NCBI GenBank assembly: GCA_023386045.1
Contig: JAEWKK010000023.1
Location: 45,512 to 109,511 of the forward strand
Length of the DNA stretch: 64,000 bases
Reading direction: 5' to 3'
Source of the DNA: Bacteroidota bacterium
GTDB lineage: Bacteria > Bacteroidota > Bacteroidia > Chitinophagales > Chitinophagaceae
The notes beneath the pieces are model-generated. The model was not told the DNA's origin and ran no database searches. It saw only the letters and a list, made by a program, of their open reading frames with translations. The stretch's first letter is position 1, and each line of letters begins with the position of its first letter. Made by a program: the position numbers and the translations under genes. Below, piece by piece: positions 43,366 through 51,839 of this stretch.

Positions 43366-44416
43366 AACGATTTTGGTAATAGATGATAATAATGATATCA
43401 GGGAAAATACCGCAGAGATTCTTGAACTGGCCGGCTATACCACTTTCACCGCTGAAAATGGTAAGAAAGGGGTAGAAGTAGCTATGAAGGAAAAGCCTTC
43501 TGTAATTGTCTGTGATATCATGATGCCGGAACTGGATGGCTATGGAGTGTTGCACCTGCTTCGTAAAAATGCAGATACCCAGAACATTCCTTTTATCTTT
43601 TTAACAGCAAAAACAGAAAGGAGTGATTTCCGCAAGGGAATGGAAATGGGCGCCGACGATTATATCACAAAGCCTTTTGAAGATATAGAACTGCTGAATG
43701 CAGTGGAGATCAGGTTGAAAAAAACCGAGATCCTGGAACAGCAATATGCAGCCTCACCCCAGGGATTGACCCAGTTCCTCAGCGATGTGAAGAGCACAGG
43801 TCTGATTCAACACCTGGCAGAACAATATGCCGTTGAAAGCTATGATAAAAAGCAGATGCTTTACCAGGAAGGTAAGCGTCCGCGTTTCCTGTATTACCTG
43901 GTAAAAGGCAAGGTTAAAGGCTTTAAAAGTCATGAGGATGGTAAGGAATACATCACCAATCTTTATTCTGATGGTGATTTTATTGGTTATACCGCTTTGA
44001 TTGAAGACAGCAACTATGATGACAGTGCTTCCATCCTGGAAGATTCAGAGATCATGCAGATCCCCAAGGATGATTTCCTGAAAATGGTGTATAGCGATAT
44101 CAGCATTGCTTCCAAATTCATTCACATCATTACCCAGAACGTAAAAGAAAAAGAAGAAAGACTGCTCAACCTCGCCTACAGTTCTCTTCGTAAAAGAGTA
44201 GCCAGGGCCCTGGTAGATATTGTCGAAAAATTCAGGTTGAAGGAACAAACTTCACCTATCGAAATATCAAGGGAAGACATTGCCCAGTATGTTGGCACAG
44301 CTACAGAATCACTGATTCGCACCCTGAGCGATTTTAAGGCGGAAAAACATATTGATATCAAAAGCGGCAAGATCATCGTCAACAATCTTGAGAAGTTGAA
44401 GAACCTGCTCTACTGA
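43358..44416 (+). CDS. Response regulator fused to a CRP/FNR-family DNA-binding module
   Basis: Residues 1-120 are a receiver domain with Asp53 in VIVCDIMMPELDGYG and the conserved Lys in ITKPFED. Residues of about 160-260 form the cyclic-nucleotide-like beta-roll (LVKGKVKGF, YSDGDFIGYTALIED). The C-terminal winged helix has EISREDIAQYVGTATESLIRTLSDF, in which Glu and Arg of the recognition helix fit binding to TGA-type half-sites. No Fe-S cysteines are seen, so the signal probably comes from the coupled kinase. It is the best local candidate to bind the TGAY-N4-RTCA sites. Confidence 0.92.
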   Translation: MNKTILVIDDNNDIRENTAEILELAGYTTFTAENGKKGVEVAMKEKPSVIVCDIMMPELDGYGVLHLLRKNADTQNIPFIFLTAKTERSDFRKGMEMGADDYITKPFEDIELLNAVEIRLKKTEILEQQYAASPQGLTQFLSDVKSTGLIQHLAEQYAVESYDKKQMLYQEGKRPRFLYYLVKGKVKGFKSHEDGKEYITNLYSDGDFIGYTALIEDSNYDDSASILEDSEIMQIPKDDFLKMVYSDISIASKFIHIITQNVKEKEERLLNLAYSSLRKRVARALVDIVEKFRLKEQTSPIEISREDIAQYVGTATESLIRTLSDFKAEKHIDIKSGKIIVNNLEKLKNLLY

Positions 44417-44544
44417 TTAGTTTACTTTATCTCTTTATTATAAAGTCGCCGGTTCATTAACCGGCGTCTTACATTAAAATGACAAATCATCTCACCATTA
44501 ATAAAAGAATCAGAATATATGGTGCTGAGACTGAGATTCTCGGG

Positions 44545-44556
44545 TGACTAATGTCC
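44545..44556. promoter_or_regulatory. FNR/DNR-type operator of hemN
   Basis: TGAC-TAAT-GTCC is one base from a perfect palindrome. Its centre is 58.5 bp from the last G of the hemN -7 element TATTTTTG (44602-44609). Confidence 0.5.
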
Positions 44557-44613
44557 TGTATAATTCTAACAAAGGTCATATTCCTGCCTGTTGGTGAATT
44601 CTATTTTTGAAAT

Positions 44614-45987
44614 ATGGAAAGTGAAGTAGTTAATTCATTGTTGGTCAGAAAATATAACCAGCCCGTTCCAAGGTATACCAGTTACCCAACGGTTCCCTTC
44701 TGGAATGAAGAATTGGACAATGAACAATGGCAGCAGAATTTCAAAAAAAGATTCTCGGAAGAAAATCATGTAAATGGTATTAGCCTTTACATGCATCTTC
44801 CATTTTGTGAATCCCTGTGTACTTATTGCGGTTGTAATAAAAAGATCACCACCAACCATAAAGTTGAAGACGAATATTTGCTAGTAATTGAAAAGGAATG
44901 GAACTTATACAGGAAGCTGATGAAGCAGACACCTGTTATCAGGGAATTGCACCTGGGCGGAGGAACACCAACCTTCTTCTCACCAAGGAACCTGCAGCGC
45001 CTGCTGAATATGATTCTTAAAAACAGCATTATTCATCCCAAGCATGAATTCAGTATTGAAGGTCATCCCAACAATACTACCACCGAGCACCTGAAAATGT
45101 TGTATGCGATGGGATTCAGGCGGATCAGCTATGGTGTGCAGGATAATGACCCGGAAGTACAGCGCATCATCAATCGTATCCAGCCTTTTGAAAACGTGAA
45201 GAAGGCAACAGAAACCGCAAGGGAAATTGGATTTACCTCAGTGAATTTCGACCTGATCTACGGCCTGCCTTTGCAAACCCAGGAAAGCATTGAGAGAACC
45301 ATTAACCAGGTAATAACACTCAGGCCTGACCGCATTGCATTTTACAGCTATGCACACGTACCCTGGGTGAGCAAGGCGCAAAGATTGTTCAATGAATCAC
45401 ACCTGCCATCAGCGGAAGAAAAGATCCAGCTTTACCTGAAAGGAAAAGAAATGCTGATGAAAAATGGCTATGTGGATATTGGTATGGACCATTTTGCTCT
45501 TCCCGAAGATGATCTGTACATCGCATGGAAAGAAGGAAGACTTCACCGCAACTTCATGGGTTATACCACTCAGTCAACCAAGTTTTTGCTTGGCCTTGGG
45601 GTTTCCAGCATCAGTGACACTGGCAATGCTTTTGCCCAGAATGAAAAAGCCCTGCATGATTATTATGCTGCGATCAACGCAGGTAAACTGTCAGTCACAA
45701 AGGGATATTTCCTGACCGAAGAAGACCAGTCATTCCGGAAATATATCCTGGATCTTAGCTGCAGGGGCATGACCATTTTCCTGGAGAAAGACCTCCCCGT
45801 ACTTGAACAATATACCTTTCCTATCCTTGCCGATCTGGAAAAGGACGGCCTGGTAGAATGGACGCCCTCATGGGTGAGCCTGACGCCTCAGGGTCATTAC
45901 TTTATCCGCAATATCTGTTATGCTTTTGATATCGTGCTCCACCGGAGCAATAAGCTAAAAGAAAAAACCTTCAGCAAGGCCATATAA
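44614..45987 (+). CDS. hemN: Oxygen-independent coproporphyrinogen III oxidase
   Basis: HemN is the radical SAM enzyme that decarboxylates coproporphyrinogen III in anaerobic haem synthesis. The motif MHLPFCESLCTYCGCNKKI has the Cx3Cx2C cluster ligands plus the extra Cys typical of HemN, followed by LGGGTPTFFSP, YGVQDNDPEVQ and the C-terminal HemN domain. Length (457) is normal. Haem demand for denitrification and location next to the regulator pair explain its presence. The -7 element almost touches the start codon, so the transcript should be nearly leaderless. Confidence 0.95.
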   Translation: MESEVVNSLLVRKYNQPVPRYTSYPTVPFWNEELDNEQWQQNFKKRFSEENHVNGISLYMHLPFCESLCTYCGCNKKITTNHKVEDEYLLVIEKEWNLYRKLMKQTPVIRELHLGGGTPTFFSPRNLQRLLNMILKNSIIHPKHEFSIEGHPNNTTTEHLKMLYAMGFRRISYGVQDNDPEVQRIINRIQPFENVKKATETAREIGFTSVNFDLIYGLPLQTQESIERTINQVITLRPDRIAFYSYAHVPWVSKAQRLFNESHLPSAEEKIQLYLKGKEMLMKNGYVDIGMDHFALPEDDLYIAWKEGRLHRNFMGYTTQSTKFLLGLGVSSISDTGNAFAQNEKALHDYYAAINAGKLSVTKGYFLTEEDQSFRKYILDLSCRGMTIFLEKDLPVLEQYTFPILADLEKDGLVEWTPSWVSLTPQGHYFIRNICYAFDIVLHRSNKLKEKTFSKAI

Positions 45988-45989
45988 AA

Positions 45990-46018
45990 TTCAAACCCCG
46001 TGAAAACGGGGTTTTTTA
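45990..46018 (+). terminator. Terminator after hemN
   Basis: The stem AACCCCGT/ACGGGGTT (loop GAAA) followed by TTTTATTT. Confidence 0.85.
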
Positions 46019-46074
46019 TTTAGCTCTGTTTTTGGTTACGATATTTGTTGAGTGGCAACCGGCTTATTTCTAAA

Positions 46075-48666
46075 ATGTTTACGATGGTTGAAAAATGGTA
46101 TACAGAAGAAAAAGAAAGAGTGCTGGAAAAACTGAATAGCAACAGGCGAGGCTTATCTGAAGATGAAGCTGATAAAAGACTGCAGCAGTATGGTTTTAAT
46201 GAACTGGAAGAAAAACAAAAGAAAACCAGGCTGGCAATTTTTTTATCCCAGTTCAAAGACCTGATGATCATTATCCTCCTCGCTGCTGCACTCATCAGCG
46301 GTATTGTTGGTGATCTGAAAGACACGATTGTCATTGCTGTTATCATTCTTATTAATGCCATTGTTGGATATGTTCAGGAATACCGCGCTGAAAAAGCCAT
46401 GGAGGCCCTGAAAAAAATGTCTGCAGCTGAAGCAAAGGTCAGGCGAAATGAAACTACCCTTCATATTCCTGTACGCATGCTGGTTCCCGGAGATGTGGTC
46501 CTGCTCGAAGCAGGTGATATGGTGCCGGCAGATTTACGACTACTGGAAACACATGCGCTAAAGATTGAAGAAGCATCACTCACTGGTGAATCATTTCCTG
46601 TTGAAAAAGATCCTGCAGCATTAACTGATCCTGAACTCCCATTAGGTGACCGCAGCAACATGGCCTATAAAAACACCATGGTTACTTATGGAAGGGGTGA
46701 AGGATTGGTAGTATCAACAGGCATGCAAACTGAAATAGGCGCCATAGCTAAGATGCTGCAGGGTGCTGAAGCTTCAACACCACTTCAGAAAAGACTGGCC
46801 GAATTCAGTAAAAAATTATCCTATATCGTATTGGCTATTTGTGCTGTATTGCTGATCACGGGCGTGCTTCGTGGTGAAAAGCCTGTCAACATGCTGCTTG
46901 TTGCCATATCACTTGCAGTTGCTGCCATTCCAGAAGCCCTGCCTGCAGTGATCACCGTATCGCTTGCCATGGGAGCCAGGAAGCTGGTGCGACAGAATGT
47001 GCTTGTAAGAAAACTACCGGCTGTAGAAACACTGGGCTCCGTGACTTTTATCTGTACCGATAAAACAGGTACGCTCACCATGAATAAGATGACGGTGATG
47101 GAAACCTGGTCACCGCCTGATAGTTTAATTGATGGTGTGGATGGCGAAAGTCTTTTGCTGTTTTGTATGGTCCACAACCAGGACACTAAAACGCAGCGTG
47201 ATGGACAAACAAGAGGAGATCCAACAGAAGTGGCTTTGTATGATTATGCGCGAAGCCATGAAAAATTCACTGAACAGTGGATTAATAAATATGAAAGGAT
47301 AGATGAACTTCCTTTTGACAGTGACCGTAAAATGATGACCACTGTTCACAGTTTTGGAAATCGATACATGGTGATCACCAAGGGTGCGATGGAAATGATT
47401 GCAGGGCATTGCCAGGATTTTAATGAAGAAAAAGTAAAGCCTGAATCGAAGGCAATGGCTGCGAGTGGTATGCGTGTATTGGGATATGGATACAAGCTCA
47501 TTGACAGAGCTCCCTCCGAATACACTATGGAGGAGTTGGAGCATGATCTTCATTTTGCAGGGTTTGCAGGAATGATAGATCCTCCAAGGGAAGAAGCCAG
47601 GGATGCAGTCAGGGAATGCATTACAGCTGGAATAGTACCGGTGATGATCACTGGTGATCACCCCGACACTGCAAGAGCCATAGCTGGTGAAATTGGGATC
47701 ATCACCAATGAAGATGACCGCCTGGTCACAGGTAAGGAACTGGCTGCCATGGGAGAGGACCAGTTTGCAAGAATTGTGGATCATATCAAGGTATATGCAA
47801 GAGTGAACCCGGAGCAGAAACTGAAAATTGTAAAAACACTGCAGAATAAAAATCATTTTGTTTCCATGACGGGTGATGGAGTAAATGATGCACCTGCATT
47901 GAAGCAGGCAAACATTGGTGTAGCCATGGGTATTACAGGAACTGATGTAAGCAAGGAAGCATCGCATATGATCCTACTTGATGATAATTTCGCCACCATT
48001 ATCAAAGCCGTCAGGGAAGGACGAAGAATATTTGACAATATCCGCAAGTTCATTCGTTATATCATGACGGGTAACAGCAGTGAGATATGGACCTTATTGC
48101 TGGCACCATTGATTGGCTTGCCGATTCCTTTATTACCTATTCATATTCTTTGGATCAATCTCGTGACTGATGGTCTTCCTGCCCTGGCGCTAGCCAATGA
48201 ACCTGCTGAAGAAAATATTATGAAAAGACCACCCAGGGCCACGACTGAAAGCATTTTTGCGCAGGGACTTGGCCTGCATGTTTTATGGGTTGGTTTGCTG
48301 ATGGGTGCTCTTTGTCTGGGTATTCAGGCCTGGGCAGTAGGTGCTGAAAATGCAAAATGGCAAACGATGGTATTTACAACCCTTTGCTTTTGCCAAATGG
48401 CGCATGTACTGGCCATCAAATCTGAAAATTCTTTTTTTTACAGGTCGGGTTTCCTGACAAATATTTTCCTTTCTGGTTCTGTGCTATTGACCTTCCTTCT
48501 TCAGCTGGCATTGATATACCTGCCGGTGATGAATGATATTTTTTCCACGCAGCCATTAAGCCTGAAAGAATTACTGATTTGCATTGGAACAGGCCTGATC
48601 GTTTTTCATGCAGTGGAACTGGAAAAATGGATCCGTAAATTGAAAACAAGAAAAAATCTTGCTTAA
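46075..48666 (+). CDS. Cation-translocating P-type ATPase (P2A-like, probable Ca2+)
   Basis: The frame opens with a TTG at 46045, but ATGs at 46075 and 46084 are better starts. The protein has the P-type motifs: actuator LTGES, phosphorylation DKTGTLTMNK, nucleotide-binding KGAMEMI, TGDGVNDAPALK and about ten membrane helices. The membrane motif AAIPEALPAV and the N-terminal region GLSEDEADKRLQQYGFNEL match P2A (SERCA/PMR1-like) pumps, so Ca2+ or Mn2+ export is the likeliest. It is followed 17 bp later by a PfkB kinase gene. Confidence 0.9.
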   Translation: MFTMVEKWYTEEKERVLEKLNSNRRGLSEDEADKRLQQYGFNELEEKQKKTRLAIFLSQFKDLMIIILLAAALISGIVGDLKDTIVIAVIILINAIVGYVQEYRAEKAMEALKKMSAAEAKVRRNETTLHIPVRMLVPGDVVLLEAGDMVPADLRLLETHALKIEEASLTGESFPVEKDPAALTDPELPLGDRSNMAYKNTMVTYGRGEGLVVSTGMQTEIGAIAKMLQGAEASTPLQKRLAEFSKKLSYIVLAICAVLLITGVLRGEKPVNMLLVAISLAVAAIPEALPAVITVSLAMGARKLVRQNVLVRKLPAVETLGSVTFICTDKTGTLTMNKMTVMETWSPPDSLIDGVDGESLLLFCMVHNQDTKTQRDGQTRGDPTEVALYDYARSHEKFTEQWINKYERIDELPFDSDRKMMTTVHSFGNRYMVITKGAMEMIAGHCQDFNEEKVKPESKAMAASGMRVLGYGYKLIDRAPSEYTMEELEHDLHFAGFAGMIDPPREEARDAVRECITAGIVPVMITGDHPDTARAIAGEIGIITNEDDRLVTGKELAAMGEDQFARIVDHIKVYARVNPEQKLKIVKTLQNKNHFVSMTGDGVNDAPALKQANIGVAMGITGTDVSKEASHMILLDDNFATIIKAVREGRRIFDNIRKFIRYIMTGNSSEIWTLLLAPLIGLPIPLLPIHILWINLVTDGLPALALANEPAEENIMKRPPRATTESIFAQGLGLHVLWVGLLMGALCLGIQAWAVGAENAKWQTMVFTTLCFCQMAHVLAIKSENSFFYRSGFLTNIFLSGSVLLTFLLQLALIYLPVMNDIFSTQPLSLKELLICIGTGLIVFHAVELEKWIRKLKTRKNLA

Positions 48667-48683
48667 TCATTCAAATTCAGTTC

Positions 48684-49613
48684 ATGATTGCTACGCTTAC
48701 GCTCAATCCAGCTCTTGATAAGAGTACAGAAATGGAAAAACTTATACCTGAAAAAAAGATGCGTTGCCAGCCCCTGTTACTGGAAGCTGGAGGAGGAGGA
48801 ATCAATATCAGCAAAGCCATTAAGGAACTTGGTGGCGAAAGCATTGCCATTTTCCCATCCGGTGGAAGAAATGGAAAGCTGGTGGAATCACTGCTGTCAG
48901 AACAGGGCATCAACATGCAAGCAATACCTATTGAAGAGGAAACAAGGGAAAATTTTGTAGCCACCGAAACTTCTACCAATAAGCAGTACAGGTTTGTCAT
49001 GCCCGGCCCGGCCCTGCACCCTGCAACTCTCGAAGCCTGTAGGAAATTCATCTCTGAACTCGATCCTAAGCCTTCATTCCTGGTAGCAAGTGGCAGCCTG
49101 CCTGCTGGTGTGCCAGATGATTTTTTAGCAGGACTTGCTGACTTATGCAGGCAAAAAGGGATCAGGATGATTGTTGATACTTCAGGACCTGCATTGCATA
49201 AGGCAATGGAGCACGGGCTCTATTTATTAAAACCCAATTTATCTGAACTCTGCTCACTTGTAGGTAAGGATTTTCTTGAACTGTCTGAAATTGATGATGC
49301 AGCAAGGGAAGTGATTGAAAAAAGTGGTTGTGAAGTAGTGGTTGCTTCCATGGGACCTTCAGGAGCCATGCTGGTGACTAAAGATTATACTAAGAGGATT
49401 ATTGCCCCAAGCGTTAAAAAGATCAGTACTGTTGGTGCAGGTGATTCCATGGTGGCAGGCATGTTGTGGATGCTGGAAAAGAATGAACCACTGGAAAAGG
49501 CCGTCATGTATGGTGTGGCCTGCGGCACAGCAGCTACCATGAACAAGGGTACGCAGTTGTTTAATAAGAAAGATGTTGAACGATTATACAACTGGATGAA
49601 GCAAAATGCTTAA
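48684..49613 (+). CDS. PfkB-family hexose/sugar-phosphate kinase
   Basis: It has the PfkB (ribokinase) fold: TLTLNPALDKST at the N-terminus (as in 1-phosphofructokinase and Pfk-2), the glycine pair GGGGINISKAIKELGG, the anion-hole motif TVGAGDSMVAGML with the catalytic Asp, and NPAL for substrate. It phosphorylates fructose 6-phosphate or a related sugar phosphate; which one is uncertain. Length (309) is typical. It is in an operon with the cation ATPase. Confidence 0.9.
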   Translation: MIATLTLNPALDKSTEMEKLIPEKKMRCQPLLLEAGGGGINISKAIKELGGESIAIFPSGGRNGKLVESLLSEQGINMQAIPIEEETRENFVATETSTNKQYRFVMPGPALHPATLEACRKFISELDPKPSFLVASGSLPAGVPDDFLAGLADLCRQKGIRMIVDTSGPALHKAMEHGLYLLKPNLSELCSLVGKDFLELSEIDDAAREVIEKSGCEVVVASMGPSGAMLVTKDYTKRIIAPSVKKISTVGAGDSMVAGMLWMLEKNEPLEKAVMYGVACGTAATMNKGTQLFNKKDVERLYNWMKQNA

Positions 49614-49640
49614 ATAAAAAAATGGCCCCGCGGGGAGCCA
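49614..49640 (-). terminator. Terminator of the leftward gene at 49668
   Basis: Read leftward, GGCTCCCC-GCGGGGCC is followed by ATTTTTTTATTT. Confidence 0.7.
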
Positions 49641-49667
49641 CTTTACACACACATGAAAAAAACTGGT

Positions 49668-50033
49668 TTATATATAAGTCTTGGTTATATCCATACCCAT
49701 TGTGAAGCAAGAAATAATGATCACAATGTCAATGAGGATGCTGAGAACAAATACAGGTATCGTGATCCTTGTGGGCATGGCTGCCAGGTTGGTTACCAGG
49801 GAAGCACCCATGGCCACGATTGCCAGTATAAATAAGAACAAATTACTTCCTGCCAGCAGCACTGCCATCACGGTTAGCGGTGTGATGATGCATCCGTGAC
49901 CTGCCAAAGCAATACCGATCCATAAGAGACGGTTCCTTTCCTGGTCTTTACTCCAGTTCATGAACCTTGTGAATAAGGAAAGCTTAGAGCTTTCATAGGT
50001 TGTGTCAATAGTTTGATTAATTATCGTTGCCAT
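49668..50033 (-). CDS. Small hypothetical membrane protein, member of the FNR-type regulon
   Basis: The 121 residues have a hydrophilic N-terminus and three hydrophobic helices (about 37-60, 64-83 and 93-112). No family is recognised. It stands alone with its own terminator. Its promoter has a -7-like CAATTTTG (complement of 50053-50060) and an FNR-type site 58.5 bp away, so it is expected to be induced together with the denitrification genes. Confidence 0.7.
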   Translation of the reverse strand: MATIINQTIDTTYESSKLSLFTRFMNWSKDQERNRLLWIGIALAGHGCIITPLTVMAVLLAGSNLFLFILAIVAMGASLVTNLAAMPTRITIPVFVLSILIDIVIIISCFTMGMDITKTYI

Positions 50034-50105
50034 TTCGTTTCGTTTAGTGGAACAAAATTGGCCCCTGCAAATCTTGTTGAAGATGATCGTTGTAAGTTGA
50101 AAAAC

Positions 50106-50117
50106 TGATTTTTATCA
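50106..50117. promoter_or_regulatory. FNR/DNR-type operator before the gene at 49668
   Basis: CTGAT-TTTT-ATCAG contains the palindrome TGAT-TTTT-ATCA. The centre is 58.5 bp from the end of the -7-like element at 50053-50060 on the minus strand. Confidence 0.6.
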
Positions 50118-50135
50118 GGAAAAAGAAGACGATAT

Positions 50136-50472
50136 CGAATAGAATATCGAACAGATGAATATCGAACAAGGAATGTAGAAGTGAAGGGAGAATTGATTAA
50201 CCGATCACTTCAAAAATCGATATTCCTTGTTCGTCTGTTCGGTATTCCCTATGAATATCGAACAGATGAATATTGAACAAGGAATGTAGAAGTGAAGGAA
50301 GAATTGAGTAACCGATCACTTCAAAAATCGACATTCCTTGTTCGTCTGTTCGTTATTCCCTATGAATATCGAACAGAAGAATATTGAACAAGGAAGGTAG
50401 AAGGGAAGGTAACTGGATCAGCCAATCACTTCTAAAATCGACATTCCCTGATCTTCTGTTCGATATTCTTTA
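50136..50472. repeat. Three tandem copies of a ~111-bp imperfect palindrome
   Basis: Units start at about 50136, 50250 and 50361. Each has the left arm GAATATCGAACAGATGAAT, then CGAACAAGGAATGTAGAAG, an unpaired centre of about 25 nt, and the right arm CACTTC...GATATTCCTTGTTCG, TCTGTTCGGTATTC. The arms are complementary, so each unit can fold as a long hairpin. The last unit abuts the stop codon of the gene at 50470. No gene is seen in 50118-50469. Related half-units occur at 54536-55105. Confidence 0.85.
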
Positions 50473-50691
50473 CCACACGATATACCATTTATTTTCTTCA
50501 TCCCTGGCATAAAGAAGTCCGTTACTCATGAGATGCACTTCTCTTTTTTCTTTGGGATGGAAATATTTTTTTTGTTCGTACACACGAATCCCATTATTCT
50601 CCCTCGTGAGATAATGAATGAGGGCATTGATTGTTGGCGGCAGGTCATGCAGCCACTGCGCATCTTCTTCTTTTACAAATGCCTGGCTCAT
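50470..50691 (-). CDS. Small hypothetical protein
   Basis: The 73 residues have no signal or membrane segment. The acidic N-terminus (MSQAFVKEEDAQWLHDLPPT) is followed by a helix and a C-terminal beta-rich part with aromatic residues (WYIVW at the end). The start follows the upstream membrane-protein gene by 2 bp, so they are co-transcribed. No family is recognised. Confidence 0.6.
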   Translation of the reverse strand: MSQAFVKEEDAQWLHDLPPTINALIHYLTRENNGIRVYEQKKYFHPKEKREVHLMSNGLLYARDEENKWYIVW

Positions 50692-50693
50692 AA

Positions 50694-50867
50694 CTAACCC
50701 ATTGAATGAACTGGATTGCGCTCCTGAATTCCATCTGAAGGAAGCAGGCGGTTATCATGATCAGTAAGGTTTTTTGATCTGCGCCTTTCAATTTTTTTGC
50801 TGCCGTAAAGTATCAATCCTGCAATGACACCTCCTGTAAAAAGTACAGCTATCAACATGGATTTCAT
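50694..50867 (-). CDS. Small single-span membrane protein
   Basis: The ATG at 50867 gives 57 residues with one N-terminal transmembrane helix (MLIAVLFTGGVIAGLILYG) followed by a basic, hydrophilic tail. It is YtxH-like in layout only. It is the first gene of a two-gene unit with the gene at 50470. Confidence 0.55.
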   Translation of the reverse strand: MKSMLIAVLFTGGVIAGLILYGSKKIERRRSKNLTDHDNRLLPSDGIQERNPVHSMG

Positions 50868-50902
50868 AATTGTTTTTTTAAAATAGTGCAATAGGTATAC
50901 CA

Positions 50903-50931
50903 TAAAAAAAGCCCCCCGCATGGCGGAGGGC
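50903..50931 (-). terminator. Terminator of the gene at 50955
   Basis: Read leftward, GCCCTCCGC-CAT-GCGGGGGGC is followed by seven T. Confidence 0.85.
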
Positions 50932-50954
50932 AATTACTGCTTGCGAGAAACGAA

Positions 50955-51665
50955 TTAATCATCAGTTTTTGTCTTCACCTTGCCATCTTTGATCTTGGTC
51001 TTGGTTTCTGTACCGTCGCTGTTTTTCACCTTGATCTTAATTTTGGCATCTTTATCCAGGTTCATGTCTGTATTCAGATTTGTATTTGTGTTATCCTGCA
51101 CGTTCATGTTTCCATTGAGGGCTGCATTTTCGGAGGATGTTTCCATTCTGTATACATCCAGTACTCTTGTACCATCTTCCTTGATCCATATAGTGGATAA
51201 CTGACCGTTCTCCAGTAAACGAACTGTGTAAATTTCTTCCTCACCTGTTCCTTTCAAGCTGTTGATGTCATAAATAACCGGCCCGAATAATTCTACGGCT
51301 TTAGTTACTACAGTTTCCGGTACCCAGCTTTGCCTTACAGGAAGTGCAACAGTAAAGCTTTGTCCGGATGAATTGTAATAAACATGGTTAGGCATTCCGT
51401 TGGTTACATAATAGCCATGCCACCAATCGTTCTCCTGGCGCCACCGTACATCAGTTGCCATGGGATAATCTCTTACTACATAACTGCCCATATAATCCGG
51501 CGGTATGGCCGTGTAAGTACTATAGGCATTGTAGTCAGTTGTAGTGGTCATGGTTCCATTGTCCATAGTGGTTGTGTTGTCCATTGTCGTTTTAACGGAA
51601 TCTACCTGTGCAAACGCAACGCAACTTCCTGTTGCGAGTAGCATGGAAAAAAGTATCTTTTTCAT
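50955..51665 (-). CDS. Secreted PepSY-like protein
   Basis: A signal peptide (residues 1-19, ending AFAQ) precedes a Thr/Met-rich low-complexity region (about 25-50). Two beta-rich modules follow, each like the PepSY-like/BLIP-type domain of Bacteroidota (VRWRQENDWWHGYYV..., then YDINSLKGTGEEEIYTVRLL). The last 40 residues are Lys/Asp/Thr repeats, probably disordered. The role is unknown; the assignment is by fold pattern only. Confidence 0.65.
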   Translation of the reverse strand: MKKILFSMLLATGSCVAFAQVDSVKTTMDNTTTMDNGTMTTTTDYNAYSTYTAIPPDYMGSYVVRDYPMATDVRWRQENDWWHGYYVTNGMPNHVYYNSSGQSFTVALPVRQSWVPETVVTKAVELFGPVIYDINSLKGTGEEEIYTVRLLENGQLSTIWIKEDGTRVLDVYRMETSSENAALNGNMNVQDNTNTNLNTDMNLDKDAKIKIKVKNSDGTETKTKIKDGKVKTKTDD

Positions 51666-51839
51666 TTTTCTGCTTTTAATTTTTTAATGTTAGTATAGTA
51701 CACCCTCCTCAATACAACTTTGATGCCCACACATAGTGAGAAACAAAAGAATTTTAATTGACTGTTTAAAAAAATATTGCAGTGTCCGGCTGTTGAAGCG
51801 GGAATAAAATTTGAAAGTGAGTGCGGTTAAAACTTCATC

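Noticed and set aside
44466..44490. A further FNR-type site, ATGACAAATCAT
   Set aside because: The half-sites are separated by two bases instead of four, and no -7 element lies at the standard distance.
46805..47967. Long minus-strand ORFs within the cation ATPase gene
   Set aside because: Shadow frames opposite a strongly conserved P-type ATPase; no domain is seen in them.
50136..50472. CRISPR array
   Set aside because: The units are about 111 bp, palindromic over their whole length and contiguous, with no short repeats and unique spacers of 30-40 bp, and no cas genes are nearby.
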